A stretch of DNA of 64,000 nucleotides from Catellatospora methionotrophica (GTDB taxonomy: Bacteria > Actinomycetota > Actinomycetes > Mycobacteriales > Micromonosporaceae), in NCBI RefSeq assembly GCF_011297335.1, contig NZ_JAAOTJ010000001.1, forward strand, positions 248,001 to 312,000, written 5' to 3'. Position 1 is the stretch's first letter. Each line of letters opens with the position of its first letter. Of this stretch, positions 1 through 8,168 are shown piece after piece. The notes beneath the pieces were generated by a model. The model searched no databases. It saw nothing but the letters and a program-made list of their open reading frames with translations, and was not told the DNA's origin. The translations under genes were made by a program, and so were the position numbers.

Positions 1-698
1 TCGCGCTCCAGCTTGCGCAGCGCGACGGCCTCCGCCGACACCGCTGCGGCGCGGCCCTCGGTCAGGTGGTCGATCCGCCCCTGCAGCTGGGCGAGCCGGG
101 TCAGCAGCATCGAGGCGAACCCGGCGTGCAGGGCCGCCATGCCCCGCTGCACCGCGTACACGGTGACCAGGGCGAAGACGCCCACCATCGTGTTGAACAC
201 GGTCCGGGTGGACTCGTCGTCGGCACCGAGCAGCCTGATGATCACGATGTTCTGGCCGTCGGGCTCCGGCACGAACCGGCCCCAGATCCAGTAGGTCAGC
301 CCGCCGAGTGCCAGCGCCCACCAGGTCAGCGTGAACACGAAGGTGATGATCGCCACGGGCAGGTTGACGATGCCGTAGAGCAGGTCGAGCCACCCCTGGC
401 CCTGGCGCAGCGGGTTGGCCATCCGACGGATCCACCCGGTGCCCTCGGGTGCGGGCTGGTAGCGCGGGCGGGGCACCGGGCGGCCGTACAGCCTCTCCAG
501 GCGCAGCCGCTCGACATCGGCGAACCCGCGGGCGACCAGCAGCGCCGCCGCCAGCAAGGCGACCCCGATGAAGAACGTCACCAGGGTGCCGACGCCCGCG
601 GCGAACAGCGGCACGCACAGCGCGAAGGAGGCGACCGCGAGCGGCAGGCCCAGCAGGTTGTACGCGGCGTCGAGGCCGAGGCGGCGAAGGATCGTCAT
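1..698 (-). CDS. Sensor histidine kinase, N-terminal part (cut by window edge)
   Basis: About 232 codons are present, from ATG at 698 leftward to the window edge; the 3' part lies outside. The protein starts MTILRRLGLDAAYNLLGLPL and has four hydrophobic segments: residues about 12-30, 33-55, 112-135 and 160-180. This arrangement matches the putative sensor domain (PF13796-like) of actinobacterial two-component kinases. The last visible residues, AVALRKLERD, match the start of the H-box region (usually ERDLHDG), so the phospho-accepting His and the ATPase domain should lie just beyond base 1. It is expected to sit in the membrane and pass a signal to a response regulator encoded outside the window. 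A TAGCGT -10 motif lies 7 bases before the ATG. Which signal it senses cannot be told. Confidence 0.8.
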   Translation of the reverse strand, partial: MTILRRLGLDAAYNLLGLPLAVASFALCVPLFAAGVGTLVTFFIGVALLAAALLVARGFADVERLRLERLYGRPVPRPRYQPAPEGTGWIRRMANPLRQGQGWLDLLYGIVNLPVAIITFVFTLTWWALALGGLTYWIWGRFVPEPDGQNIVIIRLLGADDESTRTVFNTMVGVFALVTVYAVQRGMAALHAGFASMLLTRLAQLQGRIDHLTEGRAAAVSAEAVALRKLER

Positions 699-705
699 GC
701 CCCTG

Positions 706-711
706 ACGCTA
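706..711 (-). promoter_or_regulatory. -10 element of a probable leaderless promoter for the sensor kinase
   Basis: On the minus strand the hexamer TAGCGT fits the actinobacterial TANNNT -10 pattern. It ends 7 bases before the ATG at 698, so the transcript would begin at or next to the start codon. No clear -35 is seen. Confidence 0.4.
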
Positions 712-823
712 TGCGTCCGTGCAGCCCGTTCCCATCCCGCTGCCCGCCGAGGTGACGGTGGGGACAGCCCTACCATCGCGAAACCCGCACGACGCGGTGG
801 CGCGGTGCGGACATCATGGTCCG

Positions 824-1360
824 ATGGGTGCGGATCAGGTCGAGGTGCTGTTCATCGGCGGTCGTTCGGGCGTCGGCAAGTCGACCGTCGCCCTGGAGGT
901 GTGCGCGCGGCTGGAGGCGGCCGGAGTCGCCCACGTGCAACTGGAGGGCGACTTCCTCGGGCAGGTGTACCCGCCGCCCGCGGGTGACCCCGACCGGTCC
1001 CGGATCGTGCTCGACAACCTCGCCGCGCTCTGGCGCAACTTCTCCGCGCTCGGCTACCGGCGGCTGGTCTACACCAACACCGTGAGCGTGCTGTACGCCG
1101 AAGAGCTGGCGCGGGCCCTGAATGCGCCGGTGCGGATCGTGCGGGTGCTGCTCACCGCCTCGGACGAGGTCGCCAACGGGCGGCTGGCGGCCCGCGAGCT
1201 GGGCAGCGGGCTCGACGTGCACGTCGCCCGCAGCGCGCGGGCCGCCGCCTGGCTGGACCGGGACGCCCCAGCCGACGTGGTGCGGATCGGCACCGACGGC
1301 CGGTCCGTCATCGCCATCGCGGACGATGTCGTCGCCGCGACCGGCTGGTCGGCACCCTGA
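824..1360 (+). CDS. P-loop NTPase, nucleotide/small-molecule kinase-like
   Basis: The product is 178 aa from the ATG that begins MGADQVEVLFIGGRSGVGKS. The Walker A motif GGRSGVGKST lies at residues about 12-21, so it should bind ATP or GTP. The rest resembles small kinase-type P-loop proteins (a LEGD segment after strand 2, an RL..RE lid-like segment near residue 130), but no substrate-specific motif is recognised. The same frame is open back to 719; I chose 824 because the Walker A strand then starts at the usual distance from the N-terminus. No clear ribosome binding site is seen. It stands divergent from the sensor kinase and convergent with the nitroreductase, so neighbours give no hint of substrate. 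Confidence 0.65.
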   Translation: MGADQVEVLFIGGRSGVGKSTVALEVCARLEAAGVAHVQLEGDFLGQVYPPPAGDPDRSRIVLDNLAALWRNFSALGYRRLVYTNTVSVLYAEELARALNAPVRIVRVLLTASDEVANGRLAARELGSGLDVHVARSARAAAWLDRDAPADVVRIGTDGRSVIAIADDVVAATGWSAP

Positions 1361-1367
1361 CCCGCCA

Positions 1368-2012
1368 CTAGGAGGCGTGCACGCCCCACTGGCCGCGGTG
1401 GATGACCTCGGCGGTGCCGCGACGGCGCTGGGCGACGTGCGAGCCCTGGGCCGGGGCGTCGTCGGCGCGGTAGCCGATGCAGATGCCGCCGATCGGGACG
1501 TACTCGGCGGGGATGCCGAACGCGGCGCGCAGCGCGTCGGTGTGCGCCGGGACCTCGGTGACGGCGTCGAAGTCGGGTCCCTGCTGGGGCATGATGCCGA
1601 AGAAGCAGGCGCTCAGTCCCTCGTCGACCGCCGACAGCAGCATCATCAGCGACGCCATCCCGGTGTCGATGTGCCAGTACGGCACCGGCCAGCGAGCTTC
1701 GGCCTGGTCCTCCCAGCCCTTGTCCGGCTGGGCATACCTGGCGAGGTAGGCGGCCTTGTGGGCCAGCGGGATGACGACGAGCGGGGCGAGCTGCATCGTC
1801 GGGGTCTGCGCCACGCGGGTCGGCACGAACGGCCAGAACCGTGCCCGGTCGGCTGGCTCGGTCAGCGCCAGGAAGGCCCAGCCCTGGGAGAACCCGGCCG
1901 ACGGCGCGCGCAGGGCACTGGCCAGGATGCGCTCGATCACCTCGGGGCTCAGCGGCCGGTCGGCGTAGTGGCGGACCATACGGCGACGGCGGATCACGTC
2001 CTTGAACTCCAT
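1368..2012 (-). CDS. Nitroreductase family protein (FMN-dependent)
   Basis: The product is 214 aa starting MEFKDVIRRRRMVRHYADRP. The N-terminal RRR.VR.Y..RP.S and the following RILASALRAPSAGFSQGW are hallmark FMN-phosphate and ring-binding segments of the nitroreductase fold. The C-terminal VPIGGICIGYR matches the last family strand. Such enzymes reduce nitro groups, quinones or F420/flavin-linked substrates in the cytoplasm with NAD(P)H; the actual substrate is unknown. The frame stays open upstream to 2345, but that extension runs through the divergent deaminase gene and lacks the family pattern, so 2012 is preferred. No Shine-Dalgarno sequence is visible. The stop is 8 bases from the convergent P-loop gene. 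Confidence 0.82.
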   Translation of the reverse strand: MEFKDVIRRRRMVRHYADRPLSPEVIERILASALRAPSAGFSQGWAFLALTEPADRARFWPFVPTRVAQTPTMQLAPLVVIPLAHKAAYLARYAQPDKGWEDQAEARWPVPYWHIDTGMASLMMLLSAVDEGLSACFFGIMPQQGPDFDAVTEVPAHTDALRAAFGIPAEYVPIGGICIGYRADDAPAQGSHVAQRRRGTAEVIHRGQWGVHAS

Positions 2013-2115
2013 GCGGCGGATTTTGCCACGCGGCCCGTCGCCACGCTCCCCCATGATCACGAAAGCGGCGGTCGGTACGCTGCTGCGTGAGGACATCCAC
2101 CGAACGGGAGTGACA

Positions 2116-2595
2116 GTGGTCGACGAAACGGATCTCGGGCATCTGCGGCGCTGTGTCGAACTGGCGGAGCTGGCACTGTCCGTCGGCGACGAGCCGTTCG
2201 GGTCGGTGCTGGTCGGCGCGGACGGCACGGTGCTGTTCGAGGACCACAACCACGTCGCGGCCGGGGACGAGACCCGGCATCCGGAGTTCGAGATCGCGCG
2301 CTGGTCCGCCGGGCACCTGTCCCCCGCGCAGCGCGCCGCCGCCACCGTCTACACCTCCGGCGAGCACTGCCCGATGTGCTCGGCCGCCCACGCCTGGGTC
2401 GGCCTGGGCCGCATCGTGTACGCCGTCTCGTCCGCGCAGCTCACCGCCTGGCGCGACGAGATGGGCCTGCCGCGCGGGCCGGTGCTGCCGCTGCCGATCC
2501 AGCAGGTCGCGCCGGGTGTCCCGGTCGACGGCCCGGCCCCGGAACTCGCCGCCCAGATGCGCGCACTGCACCGCAGGCAGCACGCCACGTCATGA
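2116..2595 (+). CDS. Nucleoside deaminase (CMP/dCMP-type, zinc-dependent)
   Basis: The product is about 159 aa from GTG 2116, preceded by GGGAG at five bases' distance; GTG 2110 is an alternative. Residues for a cytidine-deaminase-fold zinc site are present: a DEPF segment, the HxE motif as HPEFE (His ligand plus catalytic Glu), and the Cys pair in GEHCPMCSAAH. The usual PCxxC is HCxxC here. The family includes guanine deaminase, tRNA adenosine deaminase (TadA) and less-studied nucleoside deaminases; size and the long C-terminal tail argue against TadA. It is divergent from the nitroreductase with about 100 bases between, and convergent with the ATP-grasp gene. Confidence 0.8.
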   Translation: MVDETDLGHLRRCVELAELALSVGDEPFGSVLVGADGTVLFEDHNHVAAGDETRHPEFEIARWSAGHLSPAQRAAATVYTSGEHCPMCSAAHAWVGLGRIVYAVSSAQLTAWRDEMGLPRGPVLPLPIQQVAPGVPVDGPAPELAAQMRALHRRQHATS

Positions 2596-2610
2596 GCGAC
2601 AGCCCGCGCC

Positions 2611-4023
2611 TCAGCGGTGGGAGCCGATGGTGTGCGGGACGAAGGCGGCGGTGTTGCGGGTGATGAGGCCGTCGGTGCCGGTGCCTTCGCGGATGCCCAT
2701 GCCTGCCGGTTCGCCGTCGATCATCCAGACGCCGAGCACGGGGTGGTACCGGCCGCCGAACGTCGGCAGCTCGGCCAGGCCCTGGACGATCATGCCGGTG
2801 TCGCCGTACTCGCCGCCGGTGCTGGCCAGCACGGTGCCGTCGCGGACGAGTTCGACGTTCGCGCCCTCGCGGGACCAGATCGGCTTGCGGGCGTAGCTGG
2901 TCAGGTCGGCGGGCCGCTCGTCGGCGAAGTACGCGGGCAGCAGCAGCTCCCGGCGCACCGGGTCGTCGCGGTACAGCTCCCACAGCACCGGCAGCAGTGC
3001 CTTGTTGGACCACAGCGCGGCCGTCCACGGCGGTTCGATCCAGACGGTGCCGCGTTTGGTCGGGTCGGCCATGTTGGCGAAGATGGGCCGGCCGCCCTCC
3101 TCGTGCCACAGCCACTCCCACGGGTACAGCAGGAAGATGACGTCGATCGGGGTCCCGGGCGCACCCTTGCTCGGCTCGTACACGATGCGCCCGTCGGCCA
3201 TGTCGACGCCGATCTGCGCGACCTCGATCAGCTCGACCGGGTAGCCCGCCTGCCGGGCCGTCTCGGCGAGGTAACCCGCGTTCATCAGGTCCTCGCCGGA
3301 GGCTTCGCTGCCGTCGTAGGCGAAGTACACCGTGGGGCGCTGCGGGAGCCAGGGGCGGGCGGCGACGAGTTCGCCGAGGTTGCGCCGCCAGGCCTCGATG
3401 AGGCGCTCGTGCACGCTGGTCCACTGCCGGTCGTAGTGGTGGGTGTGGCCGGTCTCCTCCAGCCACTTCCACTGCACCACGGCCGCCTCCAGCAGCGACG
3501 TGGGTGTCTGCGCGTTGTATTCGAGCAGTTTCGGGGTGGTGCCGCGGCCGCCGTACCAGATGTCGAAGCGGCCGTAGACGTGCGGTGAGCAGTCGGGACT
3601 CTGCCGGGTGTGGGCGTGCGTGCCGAACAGGTCCTTGTCGCTGTGCGTCCAGGCCTGCGGGCTGTTGTCGTACCAGGTGCGGATGACCTGCTCGTGCACG
3701 TACTCGGGCACCCCGGCGCGGCTGAGCAGGCACGTCTGCGGCGTGCACACCGAGGTGAGGTAGGCCTCGCGGCGTACCGCCGGGTCGGTGCGCGGACAGC
3801 TCTCGACGATGCGGTCACCGGCCGCCACGCACATGCCGTGCAGGGTGGCGGCGGCCTGCTCCAGGAGCAGGATCTCGTCGAGGTCGAAGTCGTAGAACGG
3901 CCCCTCGCGCCAGTACGACGCGACGGTGCCGTCCGCGGCGACGGTGTCGTTGAAGACCAGGCCGAGCGAGCGGTTGGTCTCCGCCCACCCGGGCCTGGGC
4001 GTGCCGTGGTCGACCCGGCGCAC
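2611..4023 (-). CDS. Glutathionylspermidine synthase-like ATP-grasp enzyme (YgiC/YjfC type)
   Basis: The product is 470 aa from a GTG start. The N-terminus (DFDLDEILLLEQAAATLHGMC), the YDNSPQAW and GRFDIWYGGRGTTPKLLEYNAQTPTS regions, and the C-terminal EPAGMGIREGTGTDGLITRN are typical of the glutathionylspermidine synthase preATP-grasp family. E. coli members YgiC and YjfC have ligase-like ATP-grasp folds but no amidase domain; this protein also lacks it. Substrate is unproven; actinobacteria generally make mycothiol rather than glutathione, so a different peptide or amine ligation is likely. It begins 3 bases after the stop of the upstream lipoprotein gene, so the two form an operon, as in the E. 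coli ygiB-ygiC pair. Confidence 0.85.
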   Translation of the reverse strand: MRRVDHGTPRPGWAETNRSLGLVFNDTVAADGTVASYWREGPFYDFDLDEILLLEQAAATLHGMCVAAGDRIVESCPRTDPAVRREAYLTSVCTPQTCLLSRAGVPEYVHEQVIRTWYDNSPQAWTHSDKDLFGTHAHTRQSPDCSPHVYGRFDIWYGGRGTTPKLLEYNAQTPTSLLEAAVVQWKWLEETGHTHHYDRQWTSVHERLIEAWRRNLGELVAARPWLPQRPTVYFAYDGSEASGEDLMNAGYLAETARQAGYPVELIEVAQIGVDMADGRIVYEPSKGAPGTPIDVIFLLYPWEWLWHEEGGRPIFANMADPTKRGTVWIEPPWTAALWSNKALLPVLWELYRDDPVRRELLLPAYFADERPADLTSYARKPIWSREGANVELVRDGTVLASTGGEYGDTGMIVQGLAELPTFGGRYHPVLGVWMIDGEPAGMGIREGTGTDGLITRNTAAFVPHTIGSHR

Positions 4024-4026
4024 CGC

Positions 4027-4596
4027 TCAGCTGCCCGCGGTGGTGCCGTTGCCGGTGCCGCCGACGATCCCGGAGCGCACGGTGCTGCCGTTGGTGACCT
4101 TCGACGGCAGGCCCCAGTCGGACCGGGCCGAGGTGTCGCCCGCGTTGAACATGTCTCCGCCGGTCGGCACCCGCTGGCCGACGCGCAGGGTGCGCGGGTA
4201 CGCGGTGGAGTAGGCCAGGTAATAGGGCCAGTCGGTGCCGTAGGCGCGGTCGCCGTCGCACTCGTACGGGTCGACGATCACCTCGGCCTCGTCGACGCAG
4301 TAGAAGACGTAGCTGTCGTCGTCGACCGCCTGCACCACGACCGGGGCGGCGGAGGTGCGCACCGGCGACGGCTTGACGATCGCGGGCGTCGGGCTCGGCG
4401 AGAGCACCGGCGACGGGACCACGACCACCGGCTGCGGCTGGTACGAGGGCTGCTGGTAGTCGACCGCGCTCGGCTGGTACACCGGGTCGTCCGGCGCGTC
4501 CGGGCCGAAGCCGCAGGCGGCCGTGCTGCCCGCCAGTCCCAGGAACGCCGCGCCCAGCACCACGCTGCGCGATCGGAGCCGTACGCCGTCTGCCAT
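4027..4596 (-). CDS. Lipoprotein co-transcribed with the ATP-grasp enzyme
   Basis: The product is 189 aa. It has a basic N-terminus (MADGVRLRSRS), a hydrophobic stretch and the lipobox LAGSTAAC with the acylated Cys near residue 28. A long Pro/Ser/Val/Gln-rich linker (residues 35-90) leads to a C-terminal domain with FYCVDEAEVIVDPYECDGD, containing two Cys that could pair. It should be anchored to the outer face of the membrane. The organisation with a downstream glutathionylspermidine-synthase-like gene recalls YgiB (DUF1190 lipoprotein) and YgiC of E. coli, although overall similarity to YgiB cannot be judged by eye. Confidence 0.7.
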   Translation of the reverse strand: MADGVRLRSRSVVLGAAFLGLAGSTAACGFGPDAPDDPVYQPSAVDYQQPSYQPQPVVVVPSPVLSPSPTPAIVKPSPVRTSAAPVVVQAVDDDSYVFYCVDEAEVIVDPYECDGDRAYGTDWPYYLAYSTAYPRTLRVGQRVPTGGDMFNAGDTSARSDWGLPSKVTNGSTVRSGIVGGTGNGTTAGS

Positions 4597-4666
4597 GTGT
4601 CTCTCCCCGTGACGCGGATGTGGGCCATCACTGTGACAGGGGCCCGCAAGCCGATCACGGTTGACC

Positions 4667-4672
4667 TAGGCT
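4667..4672 (+). promoter_or_regulatory. -10 element of a probable leaderless promoter for the NUDIX gene
   Basis: TAGGCT fits TANNNT and ends 7 bases before the ATG at 4680. No Shine-Dalgarno sequence is present, which fits leaderless translation. The preceding TTGACC abuts it and cannot serve as a normally spaced -35. Confidence 0.4.
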
Positions 4673-4679
4673 GGGCCGA

Positions 4680-5114
4680 ATGGATGACAAGCCTGTGCAG
4701 CTCGCCGTGGTGCTGCTCGTGAACCGCGCCGGTGACCTGCTGCTGCAGCTGCGTGACGAGCACGCCCCGAGCTTCCCGAACATGTGGGCGCTGCCCGGCG
4801 GCCATATCGAGCCCGGCGAGACGGCCGAGCAGGCCGCGCCGCGCGAGCTGATGGAGGAGGCGTCGCTGCGTCCGGACGCCCCGCTGCGGCTGTTCCTGGT
4901 CCAGCCGGTGCCCGAACACCACCGGGTGAAGCACTACTTCTACGGGGTGACCTCGGCGGTGCAGGACGACGTCGTGCTCGGCGAGGGTGCGGCGATGGTG
5001 TTCACGCCGGTCGGCGAGGTGTTCCGGGAGCGCGAGTTCACCCCGGGCACCGCCCGCGCGATCACGGACTTCCTGGCCTCGGCCGAGTACGCCGCGCTGC
5101 GGGAGCAGTCGTGA
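4680..5114 (+). CDS. NUDIX hydrolase
   Basis: The product is 144 aa. The complete Nudix box is visible from residue about 40: GGHIEPGETAEQAAPREL followed by MEEAS, matching GX5EX7REUXEEXGU. These residues bind Mg2+ and cleave a nucleoside diphosphate linked to another moiety. The first half (LAVVLLVNRAGDLLLQLRDE) is the usual opening beta-strand. Substrate is not evident; mutT-like sanitising or nucleotide-sugar/cofactor hydrolysis are both possible. Its stop overlaps the start of the downstream histidine phosphatase (GTGA), so the two are translationally coupled and may act on the same phosphorylated compound. Confidence 0.88.
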   Translation: MDDKPVQLAVVLLVNRAGDLLLQLRDEHAPSFPNMWALPGGHIEPGETAEQAAPRELMEEASLRPDAPLRLFLVQPVPEHHRVKHYFYGVTSAVQDDVVLGEGAAMVFTPVGEVFREREFTPGTARAITDFLASAEYAALREQS

Positions 5115-5707
5115 CCGCGAACCGGCTGCTGTATCTGGTCCGCCACGGGGAGGCGACCGCGGACGGGCGGCTGACCGAGGCCGGGCGTGAGCAGGCCCGG
5201 CTGACCGGCGCGCGGCTGGCGTCGGTGCCGTTCGCGTCGGTGCAGCACAGCCCGGTGGAACGGGCGGCGCAGACGGCCGCGCTGATCACGTCCCACCTGC
5301 CGGGTGTGCCGGTCGAGCAGACGCCGCTGGCCGGCGACTACGTGCCGTACCTGCCGCCCGCCGCCGAGCTGCCCGCCTTCGCGAAGGGGTTTCTCGACGG
5401 CTACTCCCCCGCCGAGATCGCCGAGGGGGCGGCGCTGATCGCGCAGGCGGAGCGGCGCTACACCGCGACCGCTGAACACGACACGCACGAGCTGGTGGTG
5501 ACGCACAACTTCCTGATCGGCTGGCTGGTGCGGCACGCGCTGGACGCGCCGCCGGCCCGCTGGATCGGCATCAACCAGGCCAACTGCGGGATCACCGTGC
5601 TGCTGTACCGGGTGGGGCGGCCGCCGTCGCTGGTGTCGTTCAACGACCTGGCGCACCTGCCGGACCGGCTGCGCTGGACCGGTTTCCCGCCGGGGCTGCA
5701 CGTCTGA
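5111..5707 (+). CDS. Histidine phosphatase family protein (phosphoglycerate mutase-like)
   Basis: The product is 198 aa from GTG 5111, which overlaps the NUDIX stop by 4 bases. The catalytic RHG motif appears as LYLVRHGEAT at residues about 7-16, with His as the phospho-accepting residue. The second Arg/Glu region (HSPVERAAQTA) and the second catalytic His (VVTHNFLIGWLV) are all present, so the enzyme should be active. The family removes phosphate from sugars, nucleotides or cofactors; the substrate is not predictable. Coupling to a NUDIX hydrolase suggests successive steps: pyrophosphate cleavage, then dephosphorylation. Confidence 0.85.
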   Translation: MTANRLLYLVRHGEATADGRLTEAGREQARLTGARLASVPFASVQHSPVERAAQTAALITSHLPGVPVEQTPLAGDYVPYLPPAAELPAFAKGFLDGYSPAEIAEGAALIAQAERRYTATAEHDTHELVVTHNFLIGWLVRHALDAPPARWIGINQANCGITVLLYRVGRPPSLVSFNDLAHLPDRLRWTGFPPGLHV

Positions 5708-5849
5708 TCGCGGACGCGGGTCTGGTGCCGGGTCCACGGCAACCACTAACCTGCCCGCAAGCGTAAAACCGGCAGTGTGGGAGAGGGGCGGCGTCATGGG
5801 GCAGGCTCTGCGCGGACAGGTCCGGGGCTGAGGGGTCAGGCGGATCGTC

Positions 5850-6851
5850 GTGTACTGCATCCATTTCACCTCGCATGACCTCATCCAGACCCGGATCGTC
5901 ACCGCGCCGGACCCGCTGTGGGAGATCACGCTCAGCTCCCACCTGCTCGGGCGGCGCAACGAGGATCCGCTGCTGCTGGGCTGGCACCGGTCCGCGCAGC
6001 AGTCGCTGCGCGCCGGGACCGCGCTGCGCGAGCGCTCCGAGCTGTTCCTCGGCGTCAACCGCGCGTACGGCGACTTCCCGGACTTCCTGACCCCCAGTCC
6101 GCGCGACGGCGGGGTCGACGACGGGCTGGAGGCGGTCGTCGGCACCCGCCCGGACCGGCTCAGCCGCGACGTGGCCATGGTCGCCGCCGATCGCGGGGCG
6201 CTGCCCGCCGCCGCGCAGGATCTCAGCGCGGGTCGGGTGACGGCGCTGCGCGAGCTGACCGCCGGTATGCGGGACTACTACGACGCCGTGGTGCGGCCGC
6301 AGTGGCACTGGGTGACCGCGTCGTTCGCCGCCGATCACGCCGCGCGCTGCCGCGCGGTCGCCGCAGGCGGTCTCGCGGCGCTGCTGAACTCGCTGCACCC
6401 GTCGCTCAGCTTCAGCGACGGCGTGCTGCGGATCGAGGGCTACCCCCGCGACCGCGACCTGCACCTGGGCGGGCGGGGGCTGGTCCTGGTGCCGTCGTTC
6501 TTCAAGCGCGGCTCCCGGCCGATCACGCTCATCGACGACGCGCTGCCGCCGGTGCTGGTCTACCAGGTCGACCGCAGCGCCGGGCTGCTGGCCGTACGCC
6601 ACCAGGAGGCTCTGTCGGCGCTGGTCGGGCGGACCCGGGCGGCGATCCTCGAACTGTGCGCGGAGGGCGGCTCGACCAGCTCCATCGCCGCGCGGCTGGG
6701 CCAGTCGCCGAGCACCGCCAGCGAGCACCTGGCCGTGCTGCGCCAGGCCGGGCTGGTGTACAGCGAGCGGCGGCGCAACAGCGTCGAGCACCGGCTCGCC
6801 CCGCTCGGCATGGCACTGCTGGAGGGCAGGCCCGCGCAGGCGGAGCAGTGA
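5850..6851 (+). CDS. ArsR-like winged-helix transcriptional regulator (DUF5937-type)
   Basis: The product is 333 aa from a GTG start (VYCIHFTSHDLIQTRIV). The N-terminal ~230 residues form a domain common in actinobacterial regulators, with no obvious metal or ligand site. The last ~80 residues form a winged helix: LGRTRAAILELCAEGGSTSS, then IAARLGQSPSTASEHLAVLR as the recognition helix-turn-helix and a RRRNSVEH wing. It probably binds DNA as a dimer. The gene stands alone, with the NUDIX/phosphatase pair upstream and a convergent membrane protein gene downstream; its target is unknown. Confidence 0.75.
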   Translation: MYCIHFTSHDLIQTRIVTAPDPLWEITLSSHLLGRRNEDPLLLGWHRSAQQSLRAGTALRERSELFLGVNRAYGDFPDFLTPSPRDGGVDDGLEAVVGTRPDRLSRDVAMVAADRGALPAAAQDLSAGRVTALRELTAGMRDYYDAVVRPQWHWVTASFAADHAARCRAVAAGGLAALLNSLHPSLSFSDGVLRIEGYPRDRDLHLGGRGLVLVPSFFKRGSRPITLIDDALPPVLVYQVDRSAGLLAVRHQEALSALVGRTRAAILELCAEGGSTSSIAARLGQSPSTASEHLAVLRQAGLVYSERRRNSVEHRLAPLGMALLEGRPAQAEQ

Positions 6852-6860
6852 CGGCCGGGC

Positions 6861-7823
6861 TCAGGCGGGGCGCGGGGTCGCGAACAGCAGCGCGAGCAGG
6901 ACCGGGAACTCCAGGTAGGCGTGGTAGCTGGCCAGGGCCTGGTACATGGTGCGGCCCTGGCCGTAGTCGATGAGGAACAGGGCGCCGAGCACGAGCGCCG
7001 CGGCGGCTCCGAGCGCCCAGGGCCGCCAGCCGGACAGCCACGGGACGCGCTGGGCGAACGCGGCCGCGGCGTCGGGCGCGAACCGCGGCAGGAATCCCAG
7101 CCACACCACGTAGTGCATGGCCTGCAGGAACGCGAACACCGCGAGGAAGCGCAGGCCCGCGGTCAGGCCGGGTGGGCTGACCGGCGCGGCGATGGCCTCC
7201 GGTGTGCCCGCGAACGCCACGACCGCCGCCGACCCGTCGGCCAGCAGCGGGTCGAACGCCCCGGCCAGCAGCAGCGCGGGCACCAGCAGCACCCAGCCCA
7301 GCTGCGCGGCCCGGAACAGCGCCCGCTCGCGCCCGGTGAGCCTGCGCGACCACTCCCAGAGGAAGAACAGCGGCACGACGTTGTGCAGATGGGCCAGGAC
7401 CACGAAGTGGTACGCGGGCCAGGTCAGCGACACCGCGGCCGCCCCGGCCAGGGCCAGTCCCGACAGCGGCAGCCAGCGGCGCGGCACGGCGTGCCAGACC
7501 CCGGCGGCGAGCACGCCGTAGCAGAGCACGATCTCGGGCACGCGCAGCGCCAGCACGCGGCAGAACACGATCGCGGTGACCAGCGCCAGCGCGGTCCACA
7601 GCAGCCGTCCGGTGAGGATGTGCGCGAAGCGGCCCGCGACGTAGCGCAGCTCCAGCACGTTGTGCAGCACCCCGAACGCGATGAGCCCGAGCACCGTGGT
7701 CGCCAGCGGGGCGCGCAGGGCCGCGAACAGGGCCACGGCCGCGCAGGCGGCGAAGCCGAGCGCGAGGGCGGTCGCGCGCGGCGGCGCGGGGGTGCGCGGG
7801 GCGGGCAGGGTGGCTACCGTCAT
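6861..7823 (-). CDS. Multi-pass membrane protein of unknown function
   Basis: The product is 320 aa starting MTVATLPAPRTPAPPRATAL. At least eight hydrophobic segments can be counted, with conserved-looking polar residues inside or near them: HNVLELRY, YHFVVLAHLHNVVPLFFLWE, HYVVWLGFLPRF and YGQGRTMYQALASYHAYLEFP. Several His within membrane segments could bind a metal or haem, but I do not recognise the family. The start codon lies only 3 bases from the start of the divergent gene at 7827, so its promoter must be inside that neighbour, or the true start is further in. An open frame continues upstream to 8384 but is antisense to the neighbour. Confidence 0.7.
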   Translation of the reverse strand: MTVATLPAPRTPAPPRATALALGFAACAAVALFAALRAPLATTVLGLIAFGVLHNVLELRYVAGRFAHILTGRLLWTALALVTAIVFCRVLALRVPEIVLCYGVLAAGVWHAVPRRWLPLSGLALAGAAAVSLTWPAYHFVVLAHLHNVVPLFFLWEWSRRLTGRERALFRAAQLGWVLLVPALLLAGAFDPLLADGSAAVVAFAGTPEAIAAPVSPPGLTAGLRFLAVFAFLQAMHYVVWLGFLPRFAPDAAAAFAQRVPWLSGWRPWALGAAAALVLGALFLIDYGQGRTMYQALASYHAYLEFPVLLALLFATPRPA

Positions 7824-7826
7824 GGC

Positions 7827-8168
7827 GTGCTCCGTTACCCGGCCGCGCTCGCGCTGACGCTGGCCGTCGAGATCCCCGCGTACGCGGCCGCGCTGCGCTG
7901 GGGCTGGGCGGTGCCGTGGCGGCGGGCGGTGCTGTGCGGGCTGGGCGTGAACCTGGCGACGCATCCGCTGCTGTGGTGGCTGCTCGGGCCGTGGACCGCA
8001 CGCGAGGCGTACCCGCTGGTCCTTCTCGTCGCGGAGCTGGCGGTGTGCGGCGCGGAGGCGGTGCTGCTGGCCTGGTGGCTGGGTCGGCGCGACCCGCTGC
8101 TGGCCGTGCTCGCGGTCGCCGCGAACGCCGCCTCGGTGCTGGCGGGGTTCATTTACGCGAGCGCTTGA
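7827..8168 (+). CDS. Small membrane protein, unknown function
   Basis: The product is 113 aa from GTG 7827, with four hydrophobic segments (VLRYPAALALTLAVEIPAYA onward) and a conserved-looking NLATHPLLWWL segment. That segment resembles many small actinobacterial integral membrane proteins encoded beside larger membrane partners. The family is not recognised. It is head-to-head with the 320-aa membrane protein gene, with 3 bases between starts, suggesting joint regulation. Its end overlaps the convergent 45-aa frame by 20 bases. The frame extends far upstream without a stop, but only antisense to the neighbour. Confidence 0.6.
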   Translation: MLRYPAALALTLAVEIPAYAAALRWGWAVPWRRAVLCGLGVNLATHPLLWWLLGPWTAREAYPLVLLVAELAVCGAEAVLLAWWLGRRDPLLAVLAVAANAASVLAGFIYASA

